Positions 45,676 to 55,706 are shown, numbered from the stretch's first letter. The stretch: 64,000 nucleotides of DNA from Dactylorhiza incarnata (GCA_033032865.1 JAWHQI010000258.1:1612001-1676000), one strand, 5' to 3'. Numbers and translations: made by a program. Notes: generated by a model not told the origin, from the sequence alone.

Positions 45676-46537
45676 TGTACAACCCTCATATTTCCCGAGT
45701 CGGTGTGACCCGACCCGGATGAGACCAAGACAATGAAGGTGGTCGAGACGGTCAAAACGACCACGCATAAGCGGCTGGGACCAGTCAAGGCAAAGAGAGG
45801 CCACGGGGGACGCGGGGGGAGCACCCGCTCCCCCGACTCCCTTCGGGCGAGTGGGAGGAGCCTCCCACTCGCCGTTCACCCGGGCGAGTGGGAGGATCCC
45901 TCCCACTCGCCGGGCGAGTGGGTGGGTCCCTCCCACTCGCCGGCCATCTTGAGGGGGAGTGGGAGGGGGCCCTCCCACTCGCCACCCCCTTTGGGCGAGT
46001 GGGAGGAACTCTCCCACTTGCCCGGTACATTGGGGGGAGGCCGGTATGGCCTCCCGTGAGGGGGAAAGTGGGCACCTCGGGTCCCACTCGCCTCCCCTCA
46101 CGCGTTGATCATTCGTGGTCATGGTTGGACTGCGGATAGCCAGATCTTGGCTATCCGCAGTCCATTTTTGGGAAAGTCTATAAATAGACCCCCATGGGCA
46201 CCTTGGGAAGGGTTGGTCACTACCCCCCCCCTGCGTGTGTCTTGTGAGCAGGCACCCCCCCTCCCTTGTCATCCTTCAGCTGACAGTGAGGTGGTTCTTA
46301 GTGCCCTCCAAGGTGCCCAGGCTCAGCATTGGCTTGGGAGGGGAAGTTCCGAGTGGGCTTCCGGGTGTGTGGCGGGACCTCCACGCTGAAGCTTAAGGGG
46401 TCTGTCCCTAGACTCTAGTTGTCATCAAGTCCGAGTCCCTTAGTTCCTAGCAACCGGTCACGGGTCAAGGCTTAGGTCAAGTAAGGGTTAGTCGCAACCC
46501 CCTTTCGAACGCTGAAACCGGGAAACTGGTTTCAACA
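45676..46537 (+). repeat. 5' LTR of the Tat element
   Basis: 862 bp. It holds five palindromes of about 29 bp (45846-46022), TATAAATA at 46179-46186, a 7-base C run near 46225, and ends GGTTTCAACA. It carries about 127 bp (near 46262-46390) that are missing from the 3' LTR. Confidence 0.93.
45846..46022 (+). repeat. Palindrome array in the 5' LTR U3
   Basis: Five inverted-repeat units on the pattern GGGCGAGTGGGAGG then CCTCCCACTCGCC, with zero to about ten bases between units. Each could form a hairpin with a stem of 12-14 bp, or bind a dimeric factor. The array lies about 160 bp upstream of the TATA box. Confidence 0.95.
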
Positions 46538-46592
46538 TTCTGGTGCGGTGAGCGTGGAAGCGACTAGTTCGGAAAACTCTGAGCCAAGTCCC

Positions 46593-47139
46593 ATGGCTGG
46601 AAGCGACGAGTTGGGAGACCCGCCTCCGCCTTGCGAGTGTGTGAAGAAGAGCGACTTCGACGAATTCAGCAAAAGGATCCTGGAGTTCATGCAGGCCGCA
46701 TCCTCCGCTCGCGGCGAATGCTCAACACCACCTGCACCTAGGATCCCCTCACTCCCCCTAGCGGAAGTAAGAAGCAATCAGCAAGGGAAGGAGCCAGCCT
46801 CGGAGGAGGGCTTGAGCCTCTAGGCACGAGTGCTTTTCAACAGTTCACCCCGGACCAGCTGCCCCGGCGGGGGAGTGATGGGAACGCCTCCACCCAATCA
46901 AGAAGAATGGAGAAGCCCTTTCTGCGAGCTGGTCATGTCAGCCCCCGTTCCGGATGGGTTTCGCGATCCTGCCATGTCCTACTACGAAGGGGATAGCGAT
47001 CCTCTCCAGCATCTCCAGTGGTAAGAAGACATGACCTCGATCAGGCAAATGTCGGACGCATTCATGTGCAGGCTTTTTGCCGTCACATTCCAGGGAAAGG
47101 CGAGGGATTGGTTCCACTCGCTTCCGGCGGGAACCATCT
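46593..47139 (+). pseudogene. Tat gag, N-terminal half
   Basis: It probably starts at ATG 46593 (MAGSDELGDPPPPCECVKK), with an amphipathic segment (FDEFSKRILEFMQAASSA). Frameshifts near 46815 and 46905 and a TAA after 47022 break the frame. Conserved Tat capsid words are readable: FTPDQLPRRG, SAPVPDGFRDPAMSYYEGDS, MSDAFMCRLFAVTF and GKARDWFHSLPAGTI. The last codon ends inside the CATCT target copy of the solo LTR at 47140, and the frame resumes exactly at 48457. Confidence 0.85.
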
Positions 47140-48451
47140 TGAAAGTGCACAATTAACCTCACTAGAATTCTCTAGAGGGGGGGTGAATAGAGATTTAAAA
47201 ATTATTTTGTGCAAAGTTAATATATATATGTGTATGATCACAGATTAGAGCTTCCCACACACCAACAAGAATTAAGCAAGAAAATAAAGTAAATGCAAGA
47301 AAATAAATCACAGCACAACACAAGAAAATATAGTGGTTCCCCAAACTTTGGGTAGTCCACTCTTCTACCCCCTTTGTAGGAATTCACTATCTTGCACCGA
47401 GTCTTTTGATAAGGAGACTCTTAGAACCACCCTGAGTCTTTTGACAAGGAGACTCTTAGAACCAACTGAGTCTTTTGACAAGGAGACTTTTAGAACCAGT
47501 ACACTGAATTTTTTGGAGAGAGATTCTAAAAACTCTTTTACAATGTTTAAGTAAGAAAGAAAGGAGAAGAAGTAAAAACAAGAAAGAATCTTCTTCCTAG
47601 TAAGAAGATTGGAAGCACAAGAAGTGAATTGAATCTTTCTTCTATAGAGAGAAGAAGATTTGCAGCCTTTCTCTCTTTGTGAGAGCTATCAGATTTTGCA
47701 GCAGTATGACTTCAGAAGCAGAAGAAGAAGAAGTGCTTGAATGTTGCTGCAGAGCTTTTTCTCAATTTCTCTCTTTTCTCTTGGGAGCTTTTCCTCTATT
47801 TCAAATGTGTGTGGTGGATCACTCTTCTCATTTTCTGCCGACCTCCTCTTTATTTATAGCTATGTTAATTCAAAATAATACTATAGGAGGATAATCAATT
47901 AGCAGTTAGAGAGAATAAAAAGAAAAGATGTTTCCATAATGTTCATTTCTGTAGAAGGAAAGAATAAATTCTGATTTCAAATATTGTCCAAATAAGTTTA
48001 ATCAAATTAGCCAAGAATCAGATATAAGGAAAGAATGATTCAGAACGGCTATAAAATATTGATACTTATTCCATACAAATCAGATCTACTGAAAGAAGGA
48101 AAGAAATCTGGCGCATATTTAAATCTATCATATAAATCGACGTGCGTCGATTCCTATTCGACGTAAGCGTCGAATTCATCCTGGCTGGACGTCGAGAGGA
48201 GAATAAGGAAGGTGCGTCGATTAAGGTGCGTCGACTTCTCCATATGCGTCGACTAGAAATCAGAGTAGCGTCGACAACACATACGTCGAAATCTTCCTAG
48301 AGTTACTTCGACTCAATCTGAAGGAAACGTCGACTATGTTTCGACGTTGCGTCGAATACTATTCGACGCATATTTACTTAACCTTGTTTTTCTTTCTTAG
48401 AATTCATATTCAACTTAATTCAAGGGGTTAAGAGAAATCATTTTCCCAACA
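47140..48451. mobile_element. Copia-like (SIRE/Maximus-type) solo LTR inside gag
   Basis: 1312 bp starting TGAAAGTGCAC and ending TTTTCCCAACA, flanked by CATCT (47135-47139 and 48452-48456). Removing it and one CATCT restores the gag frame (AGT I/Y RFEDL). The CTAGAGGGGGGGTGAATAG word near its start is typical of SIRE/Maximus-type LTRs, which is an inference from memory of such LTRs. It contains a three-copy 33-bp repeat (47396-47495), a TTTATTTATA box (about 47850), and a cluster of cgtcga words (48138-48375). Confidence 0.88.
48138..48375. repeat. Cluster of CGTCGA motifs in the Copia-like solo LTR
   Basis: Fifteen or so occurrences of GTCGA/TCGAC, mostly GCGTCGA, in about 240 bp, irregularly spaced. 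They are not simple tandem copies. Confidence 0.85.
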
Positions 48452-48456
48452 CATCT

Positions 48457-49112
48457 ACCGCTTCGAGGATCTGCGTCGAAGTTTCTTGCTAAGGTTCTCT
48501 ACCTCGAAGAAGAGGAGGAAGAGCATGGAGGCCTTGTTCGCAGTCAGGCAAAAGCCAGGGGAGACGCTGGCTAGCTACATTGATAGGTTCCAGGCGGAGG
48601 TCCTTCTTGTCGTCGAAGTACCCGGGCACACCCTGCAGCTAGCCTTCACCCTTGGGCTGCAGCCTGGGCTGTTCCGGATGAGTCTGACTCGGGATCCTCC
48701 CCTGTCTTTCGAAGAGCTGATGAAGCGTGCTGATCGTGAGACCGAGTGTGAGGCTACCAATCAGGAGTTCGTGGCTAGGTTAGCCGAGGTAGCAGAGGAG
48801 GAAAGGAGAGAGCATGGAGGAAGAAGGAAGGAGGAAGTGAGGAGTCAGGGACAACAGGGACCTCCCGTTGGGCAGGAGCAAGGCTGGAAGTCGCAACCGA
48901 CAGCCGCCCGACCAGCTTGGAGGTCACAGGTTGGTCCCCCTCAGGGCCAAGGAAGGGGCCACTTCCAAGGAGGAGGAGGTTATCAGGGGAGGCACGGGCG
49001 GTTCCACCCGGCAGGGTGGCAACAGAACTCGGGGCCGCTGCAAGTCCAGCCCCTGCAAGCCATGGCCATCGGCCGGAAGAGAGGCGGAAGGAAGAAGGAG
49101 CGTTGGGAGAAG

Positions 49113-49171
<59 letters not shown>

Positions 49172-49514
49172 CGAGCTGGCGCTGCTATACTGTGACTTCC
49201 ACCAGCAGGAGGGTCACGCGACCGCAGCTTGCCCAAAGTTCCTCGAGATGAGGGAAGGAGGAAGAGCCCCAACAGGGGGAAAGCAGTTGTGCCTAGAAGG
49301 ACCGCGGGCGGGGGAGAAGGGGAAGGACAAGGAAGAGGATGATCCATGTGAAGAGAGGGTCGATGTAGGGGCCCTGGGAGGGATCGGGGTCATCCGCGGA
49401 GGGGCGGGCAAAGAGGCCACCCGGAAGGGGAGCCTCCACGCCATATACCGTCGGAGCATCGCCTCGACTTCCCGATCCCCGCCCTCAAGCGAGAAGATCA
49501 CCTTCTCAACCTAA
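48457..49514 (+). pseudogene. Tat gag, C-terminal half with zinc knuckle
   Basis: It continues capsid (YRFEDLRRSFLLRFSTSKKR, GETLASYIDRFQAEVL, SFEELMKRADRETECE). A basic Gly/Gln/Arg-rich linker follows, then a G run of about 54 bases (49118-49171) and a zinc knuckle (CDFHQQEGHATAAC). The open frame ends at 49514 with a stop, and the protease follows in the same reading sense. The G run would encode poly-glycine and has probably expanded or is mis-assembled. Confidence 0.88.
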
Positions 49515-50035
49515 GACCTGTCGGCCAATGAGGACCCCTTCTGCGACGCGCTGGTCATCAAGGCGGCGATCGAGAACTTCACCGTCTCCTGGATCCTAGT
49601 CGACAACGGGAGCTCAGTGAACGTGGTCTTCAAGAAGGCTTTTGAAGGAATGAAGGTTGAGGCAAAGCGAGTGCTAGCATCGGATGTGACACTTTTCAGA
49701 TTCTCCGGGGAGAGGAAGGAGGTGGAGGGGGAGTCGAACTCCTCGTCACCCCGGGGGGAACTTCAAAGAACTGCCGGTTCGTCATCGTGGATGCGCCGAG
49801 CAGTTACAACGCCATCTTCGGGCGTCCCCTCATCAGCGCGTACAAGTGCGTGCCGTCCTCCTACCATCAATGCTTGAAGTTCAACCCCGGAGAACTCCAG
49901 GTGAGAGTCAGGGGGGATCCCCGAGAGGCGCGTCAGTGTTATGTTACTGCGGTCAACACGATCGGATGGATACAAGCAGCTGAAGAAGTGGAAGAAGCGA
50001 TGGCAGAGATGGCCAAGGAGCAGGCGGCAGAGTGA
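49515..50035 (+). pseudogene. Tat protease domain
   Basis: It reads FTVSWILVDNGSSVNVVFKK, where DNGSS is the active-site triad region (usual form DxGSS), then, after a frameshift near 49750, DAPSSYNAIFGRPLISAYK and YHQCLKF, the C-terminal block of Tat proteases. It ends with an acidic helix before the stop at 50033-50035. RT does not follow; the sequence goes straight into tandem repeats. Confidence 0.86.
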
Positions 50036-50046
50036 GCCCGGAGTGG

Positions 50047-50165
50047 GCGAGGTGTAACGGCGTGCCCAGATAGGGGCGAAGTGTAGTGAAGTGCCCGGAT
50101 AGGGGCGAGATGTAAGGAGGGGCCCAGAAAAGGGCGAGGTGTAACAGGATGCCCAAAGGGGCGTA
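50047..50165 (+). repeat. Short tandem repeat of about 31 bp, four copies
   Basis: Units of the type GGGGCGAGGTGTAA followed by a GTGCCC-type part. It marks the point where pol would be expected to start. Confidence 0.8.
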
Positions 50166-50319
50166 GCGTAGGTAAGTTGTAATAGGTAAGAACTATGAAT
50201 GGGAAAGGGGTTCTGGAAGAATATCCAGGTTCAAAATCCCTGGCTAGAGACCCTCCGCTGGGCTAAGTCATGCTAGTAGATGGGGGACGCATCGGGTCAA
50301 CTCGCTGCTTGGTAATTGG

Positions 50320-51048
50320 ATTGGGAAGGCGTTGAGTTCCTCCACCCCCGGTTGAGCTAAGACTCCCAGGACGTGGATGGGTACTTCCACCTCCAGTCAG
50401 ATTGGGAAGGCGTTGAGTTCCTCCACCCCCGGTTGAGCTAAGACTCCCAGGACGTGGATGCGTACTTCCACCTCCAGTCAGATTGGGAAGGCGTTGAGTC
50501 CCTCCACCCCCGGTTGAGCTAAGTCTCCAAGGACGTGGATGGGTACTTCCACCTCCAGTCAGATTGGGAAGGCGCTGAGTTCCTCCACCCCCGGTTGAGC
50601 TAAGACTCCCAGGACGTGGAAGGGTACTTCCACCTCCAGTCAGATTGGGAAGGCGTTGAGTTCCTCCACCCCCGGTTGAGCTAAGACTCCCAGGACGTGG
50701 ATGGGTACTTCCACCTCCAGTCAGATTGGGAAGGCGTTGAGTTCCTCCACCCCCGGTTGAGCTAAGACTCCCAGGACGTGGATGAGTACTTCCACCTCCA
50801 GTCATACTGGGAAGGCGTTGAGTTCCTCCACCCCCGGTTGAGCTAAGACTCCCAGGACGTAGATGGGTACTTCCACCTCCAGTCAGATTGGGAGGGCGTT
50901 GAGTTCCTCCACCCCCGGTTGAGCTAAGACTCCCAGGATGTGGATGGGTACTTCCACCTCCGGTCGGATTTGGAAGGCGTTGAGTTCCTCTACCTCCAGG
51001 TAGGCTAAAGTACCTAGGACGTGGATGGGTACTTCCACCTCCAATCGG
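50320..51048 (+). repeat. 81-bp tandem array, nine copies
   Basis: Units start at 50320, 50401, 50482, 50563, 50644, 50725, 50806, 50887 and 50968, each beginning ATTGGGAAGGCGTTGAGTTC or a close variant. Because 81 is a multiple of three, frames stay open on both strands; these are not genes. Such arrays in the 3' part of Tat elements are known and can seed satellites. Confidence 0.97.
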
Positions 51049-51349
51049 TAGGATCTCTGACTAAAAGAGACCACTCCCCAGACTCAGTCATGTCGGCAGA
51101 CGGGAGACTCATCGGGCCAATCAACCACTCGATGATCGATTCAAGCAAGGTATCAAGTCCTCAAGCAGTAAAGGGAGAAAATAAGCTGAGGAGATTCTTT
51201 CAAGTAACTACTGATTCATTGATAATATATGTTACATGAGTCGTTGCTTCACTTTTACTAGTGCACGCAGGCTTGAAGAAGAAAAGCAAACACAAAAAAT
51301 ACATAGCCCCCATGAGGAACAGGAGAAAAGAAGAAGTCACAGGCCACCC
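51049..51349. other. Spacer downstream of antisense gene 1
   Basis: Between the 81-bp array and the stop codon of antisense gene 1. It would hold that gene's 3' UTR and polyadenylation signal on the minus strand. Nothing specific was found. Confidence 0.4.
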
Positions 51350-53227
51350 TCACGATCGTGGAGAGTAGCCGTCGCTGCTAGGGGGCGAGCCGGATCGCCC
51401 AGGGGAAGGAAAAAACTCAGGCAGGAGGTCGCTGTCGGAAACCCCCCTCCAGCTGTCTCGAAGAGCATCCACGTCATGAAGGCGACTCACCATGGCTCGG
51501 GTCGTTGACGCCATGATTCTCCTTCGACCGCGCTCGGCTTCAGCAGGTCGAGGTGGGACCGGCATCGCCGCCCTCGACGGTGCACTTCCTTCTCCTCTCC
51601 CTTCCCTTAACTGCCTATGAGCCTCGGCAAGCTGAGCCCTCAGGTCCTGCACCTCCTGGTCCGACTCCTCGCATCGTCTCCTGAGCGAGTCGGCGGCACC
51701 GGGTCCCTGCAGGCCGACAAGGCAAATAAATTAGAACCTACGAACAATGAGGGATTAAAAAGAGAAAAGGAAATTCATCAAGGCGGGCACGAACCAAGCC
51801 TCCGGATGACTCCTCCAGGAGTCTCTCAGCGATGGCCAAGCGAGCCGCAAGGTCAGTGGCATTCTCCTCTGCATCCAGCTTCGACGCATCCGCCCGCACC
51901 GACCTGTACGAGAGACTAAGACCTCGGCGGGCGGCCATGTGGGAGAGCTCGGTCGCGCGGAGCTGGTCCTGAGAGCTCGCATACGCAAGGTCACGCATGG
52001 ACATCTCCTTGTAAGATGCGGCGTCCTGCCAACCGTAGATGCCATAAATGAAGCTATATGCCGCGTTGTCGATGACGTCCCCCTCGGCCCACGAAGGTCG
52101 CTGGGAGGAGAAGGAGACCCGGTTCATCGTTTCATCCCAATAGACAACGGGCTCGCCGAGAAGGTCCGTGGCCTTCCCCCCATCTCGAAGTTGGGGTGAT
52201 TGGCCAACGCATTGGGGGCACTCGGTTTGCCCCTCTCCATGGCCGGCGCCCCCGGAGTCCCTCCGGCAGACGACTTTCCCTTGCCGCATCCTCGGTCCCT
52301 TCGGAGGGGAGGAGGGCACACCCTCCTCTCCCACCAGTTCCTTATCCTTCCTCTGCCTCGACCCGGACACCTTCGGAGCCGAGGCAGAGGCAGCTGCGAC
52401 CTCCCCGACGGGCCCATAGGCGAGGGAAGAACTTCCCCCCGCAGAGGGGAGGTGTCGAGGAAGGGACCGTTCGCCTGCACAAGTTAGGATGGGATAAGCA
52501 ACCATATGAAGAAATGAACCATAAAGGAGACGATTGGTGAGGTCCAAGTACCTGTCCCCGGCTCCACGTAGGTGAGCCGATTAATGTTCCTCCGGAGATG
52601 ATCAACCTCAATGTTCGCACCCTTAAGGAAGCGGTGCAGCTCAGCGGCCTCCCCACGTAGCGAGGGGGGTCTGCAGACCTTCTCAGGTCTCTGTGTGGGG
52701 GAAAATGGGATGCCGTCTAGATCACCCAGAACGAACACAAATGAGTCGTTCCAGTGATGGACCTTGTTGGAGGTCTCATGCACGTCCACGTGTGTGCTGG
52801 TCAAGAAGCAAACCCCATCGGCTGTTGATCGGAAGATAAAGACCTTGCGGAACACGCTCAGGTCAAACACCGCCCTCTCCCCCCGCAGGTAGCACGCGTA
52901 AGCTGTCAACATCGAAATCGCATTCGTGTTAACTTGAGACGGGACTACGCCGAAGTAGTCCAGGAACTCCTTCACCTCAGGCCACAAGGGCAGTCGTAGC
53001 CCAGCCTCAAAGTGAGGGAGGGAGAATGCAAGCCAATCATCGTAAAAAGAGTTGATGGCCTCACCCCCTGACGGGCGCCTGCATGACCACCCCTCGGGGA
53101 GGTAGGAACTTCAGAAGGCCGAGAGATCCTCCTTGGATACCTTTCCCGCGGGGAAAGAACACCCTGAGAAGTTGGCCGCGTTCTGCTCCCGGCCATTCCT
53201 CTTGACAGGTGGGCGGTTGGATGCCAT
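51350..53227 (-). pseudogene. Antisense gene 1 of the Tat element (gypsy-type transposon protein), three exons
   Basis: ATG at 53227. Exon 1 is 53227-52552 (donor ACAG|GTACTT) and exon 2 is 52474 to about 51795 (acceptor TTGTGCAG). Exon 3 is 51706-51350 (acceptor GGCCTGCAG, stop at 51350). The junctions keep the frame, though the exon 2 donor (TTG|GTTCGT) is weak. Exon 1 resembles the putative gypsy-type transposon domain of Tat antisense ORFs (VKEFLDYFGVVPSQVNTNAI, LRGERAVFDLSVFRKVF, KVHHWNDSFVFVLGD). Exon 2 is Ser/Lys-rich, then helical, and exon 3 begins with a coiled coil. There is one in-frame TGA at 53113-53111, probably from CGA. Its role in the element is unknown. Confidence 0.78.
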
Positions 53228-53323
53228 CTTGCAGGAGTGAAGGGAAAAGGTAGAAGCTGGCTATGAGAGAAAGGCAAGGCAAGGGAAGAGAGGAAGGTGA
53301 GGACCTAGAGGTGGAAGAGGGCG

Positions 53324-53331
53324 TATTTATA
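53324..53331 (-). promoter_or_regulatory. TATA box of antisense gene 1
   Basis: Minus-strand TATAAATA preceded by ATCCCCCCC, about 100 bp upstream of the ATG at 53227. This is a normal distance for a plant promoter with a 60-70-nt leader. Confidence 0.65.
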
Positions 53332-53344
53332 GGGGGGGATAAAA

Positions 53345-53520
53345 GAGAAGGCGAGTGAACCGTGGGTCCATTCGCCCAAGGGCATGGAGGGGGAGTGGAC
53401 CGCAAGGCCCACTCGCCCCCGAGCACAGGCGAGTGGACCTTGAGGTCCACTCGCCCGGTGCACGGGGGTGGACCTCATGGTCCACTCGCCCGGCAGAGGA
53501 AGGAGGGCCCTGCAGTCCTC
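53345..53520. promoter_or_regulatory. Palindrome cluster upstream of antisense gene 1
   Basis: Four to five inverted repeats upstream of the TATA box, on the pattern GGCGAGTGGACC then GGTCCACTCGCC (the best copy is at about 53428-53455). The outer arms GGCGAGTGG/CCACTCGCC are the same as in the LTR arrays, but the centres differ. This suggests one binding factor could act on both promoters. Confidence 0.7.
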
Positions 53521-53845
53521 CCGCCTAGTGTAAGGATACGGACCGAGAGGTCCCCTTCACCTACGCCTCCCCCTGACACCTTCTGACCGCTTCGTCCCCA
53601 GATCGTCCTTTCGAGGCCTCTATCTCCCGCCCGTTAGTCAGCTGTATTAGCATCATTACGGCCACCATACATGATAGTTAACCAAAAGATAGCCACTCAA
53701 GCATGACATAAATCAGTGGGGTTATTAAAGCAAACGTAGGGGAGACATAACGAAAAAACAGTTCAGTCGCGAAGCAGACGAACTGCTATGGCGAGCCGAT
53801 CCTTATTATTACATAACAAATAGTAGATCCCCGAAAAAGGGGTAA
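53521..53845. other. Spacer between the two antisense genes
   Basis: It would contain distal promoter of antisense gene 1 and the 3' UTR of antisense gene 2. No other feature seen. Confidence 0.4.
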
Positions 53846-54708
53846 CTAACGCGCCGTCCACTTCCAATAGCCCTGGTCCTGGGTGAAGGGGACCCCCCCG
53901 CGCGTGGATTCGAAGCATGCCTTGGCTGAGGAGAGCTCATCGCCCACGGTGCGCACGGAGGCCTCCACCCGGCGAAAGTGATCCTCGAACGGTGTCGTCA
54001 TGCCCCCGAATGCGAGCCGGACCTCTCCCCGTAGGAGGTTGAGTTCAGCCTCCAGCCCCTCGACCCGGCGCTCCAGCACGCAAACACGGGCGAGGGGGTC
54101 GGGTCCGGAAGACAGCCTTCCCTCCCGCAGCTCCTGGGTAAGGATCTCCAAGCGGCTCAGACGCACGAGGACGTCAGATTGGTCTTCGACGGGCTCCATG
54201 ACCGCAGTAGGAGAACGGGATGGTGCCGAGACTTCCCTTCGGCTCGATTGGCCCGTCGAGGTCTGGTTCCCTTCAGCAGAAGGGTTATCGTGAGCGGTCG
54301 AGTGGGCGGCAGGTTCCTGACTGAAGGGAACGGGGCCCACCCGAACGTCTGTACCCGTCCCCTCTATCAGCCTTCGAGCCCCTTCGATGTCATCCGCGAG
54401 AAGCTGTGAGCACTTAAGAAACGCGTCATCATTATCGTGTCACGATTACAAGTGTGGGACAAAAGCAAGAAAAGAACTGATACCGTATCCATCTCCAGGC
54501 CTCGGACGAATTCGGTCATCCCATGGGAGGATGACGACGCAACCTCCTTCACCGACTCGGGGCGAGGTTTCTTCCGAGGTGATCGCACCGCGGATCAGGT
54601 AGGAGAGGACGAAGGGCCATGGACTAGAGCTTTAAGCTCCGTCAGGTCGGACGGACCCTTCCCAGCAAGAGCCTTGATGCGAGCCCTGAAGTCTCGAGGT
54701 GGATCCAT
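53846..54708 (-). pseudogene. Antisense gene 2 of the Tat element, two exons, coiled-coil protein
   Basis: ATG at 54708. Exon 1 is 54708-54484 (MDPPRDFRARIKALAGKGPS, donor ACG|GTATCA). Exon 2 is 54403-53846 (acceptor AGTGCTCACAG), and the junction is phase 0 and in frame. The protein would be about 260 residues: an N-terminal basic segment (SPRKKPRPESVKE), a polar linker, and a C-terminal coiled coil (LVRLSRLEILTQELREG, LERRVEGLEAELNLLRGEVR). One in-frame TGA lies at 54597-54595 (codon 38), probably from CGA. I do not recognise a family. A coiled coil suggests self-association or partnership with the coiled-coil end of gene 1, which is speculation. Confidence 0.68.
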
Positions 54709-54778
54709 CTGATTCAAGAAGAGAAGTAGGAGGAGCTCTCAGGAATGGTGCTCTTCTTACCCCCCTCTTCGAGGGGGT

Positions 54779-54786
54779 TTTATATA
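54779..54786 (-). promoter_or_regulatory. TATA box of antisense gene 2
   Basis: Minus-strand TATATAAA, followed by ACCCCC, about 75 bp upstream of the ATG at 54708. Its upstream region overlaps the boundary with the 3' LTR, so LTR palindromes about 290 bp further up could act as enhancers. Confidence 0.6.
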
Positions 54787-54897
54787 GCCATCGGGCGGAG
54801 CCCTCCAAAGATTCCCTCCGGGTCCCACCTACTCGTCCAATAGGTGGGTTGGACTTTCTTTCCGAGCTTAGGACAAGCTCGCAAAGAGCGGGGATTG

Positions 54898-55482
54898 TGT
54901 ACAACCCTCATATTTCCCGAGTCGGTGTGACCCGACCCGGATGAGACCAAGATAATGAAGGTGGCCGAGACGGTCAAAACGACCACGCATAAGCGGCCGG
55001 GACCAGTCAAGGCAAAGAGAGGCCACATGGGACGCGGGGGAGCACCCGCTCCCCCGACTCCCTTCGGGCGAGTGGGAGGAGCCTCCCACTCGCCGTTCAC
55101 CCGGGCGAGTGGGAGGGTCCCTCCCACTCGCCATTTACCCGGGCGAGTGGGAGAGACCCTCCCACTCGTCGGGCGAGTGAGAGGGTCCCTCCCACTCGCC
55201 GGCCACCTTGAGGGGGAGTGGGAGGGGGCCCTCCCACTCGCCACCCCCTTTGGGCGAGTGGGAGGAACTCTCCCACTCGCCCGGTACATTGGGGGGAGGC
55301 CGGTATGGCCTCCCGTGAGGGGGAAAGTGGGCACCTCGGGTCCCACTCGCCTCCCCTCACGTGTTGATCATTCGTGGTCATGGTTGGACTGCGGATAGCC
55401 GGATCTTGGCTATCCGCAGTCCATTTTTGGGAAAGTCTATAAATAGACCCCCGTGGGCACCTTGGGAAGGGTTGGTCACTAC

Positions 55483-55526
<44 letters not shown>

Positions 55527-55706
55527 TTTGCGTGTGTCTTGTGAGCAGGCACCCCCCTCCCTTAAGGGTTCTGTCTCTAGACTCTAGTTGTCATCAAGTC
55601 CGAGTCCCTTAGTTCCTAGCAACCGGTCACGGGTCAAGGCTTAGGTCAAGTAAGGGTTAGTCGCAACCCCCTTTCGAACGCTGAAACCGGGAAACTGGTT
55701 TCAACA
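54898..55706 (+). repeat. 3' LTR of the Tat element
   Basis: 809 bp. It has six palindromes (55067-55283), one more than the 5' LTR, TATAAATA at 55438-55445, and a 44-base C run at 55483-55526 where the 5' LTR has seven. Confidence 0.93.
55067..55283 (+). repeat. Palindrome array in the 3' LTR U3
   Basis: Six units of the same palindrome as in the 5' LTR. One unit has CTCGTC in place of CTCGCC, and one has GAGTGAGAGG in place of GAGTGGGAGG. Confidence 0.95.

Larger units (their letters stand above)
45676..55706 (+). mobile_element. Tat-lineage Ty3 retrotransposon without pol, with two antisense genes
   Basis: Two LTRs (45676-46537 and 54898-55706) flank 8.4 kb and are bounded by a perfect CAGGG repeat (45671-45675 and 55707-55711). 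In plus order the interior has a primer-site region (TGGTGCGGTGAGCG, from 46541), gag, protease, two tandem-repeat blocks, then two minus-strand genes. No reverse transcriptase, RNase H or integrase domain was found, so it is non-autonomous. Antisense extra ORFs are known in Tat-lineage elements. Finding two, each with its own TATA box and introns, is what is unusual here. Gag is interrupted by a solo LTR at 47140-48451. Confidence 0.94.

Noticed and set aside
48775..49347. Poly-proline and poly-glycine frames around 49118-49171
   Set aside because: Opposite-strand and off-frame readings of the G run inside gag.
50263..50805. 180-residue frame with TGGGSTHPRPGSLSS repeats
   Set aside because: Shadow of the 81-bp tandem array.
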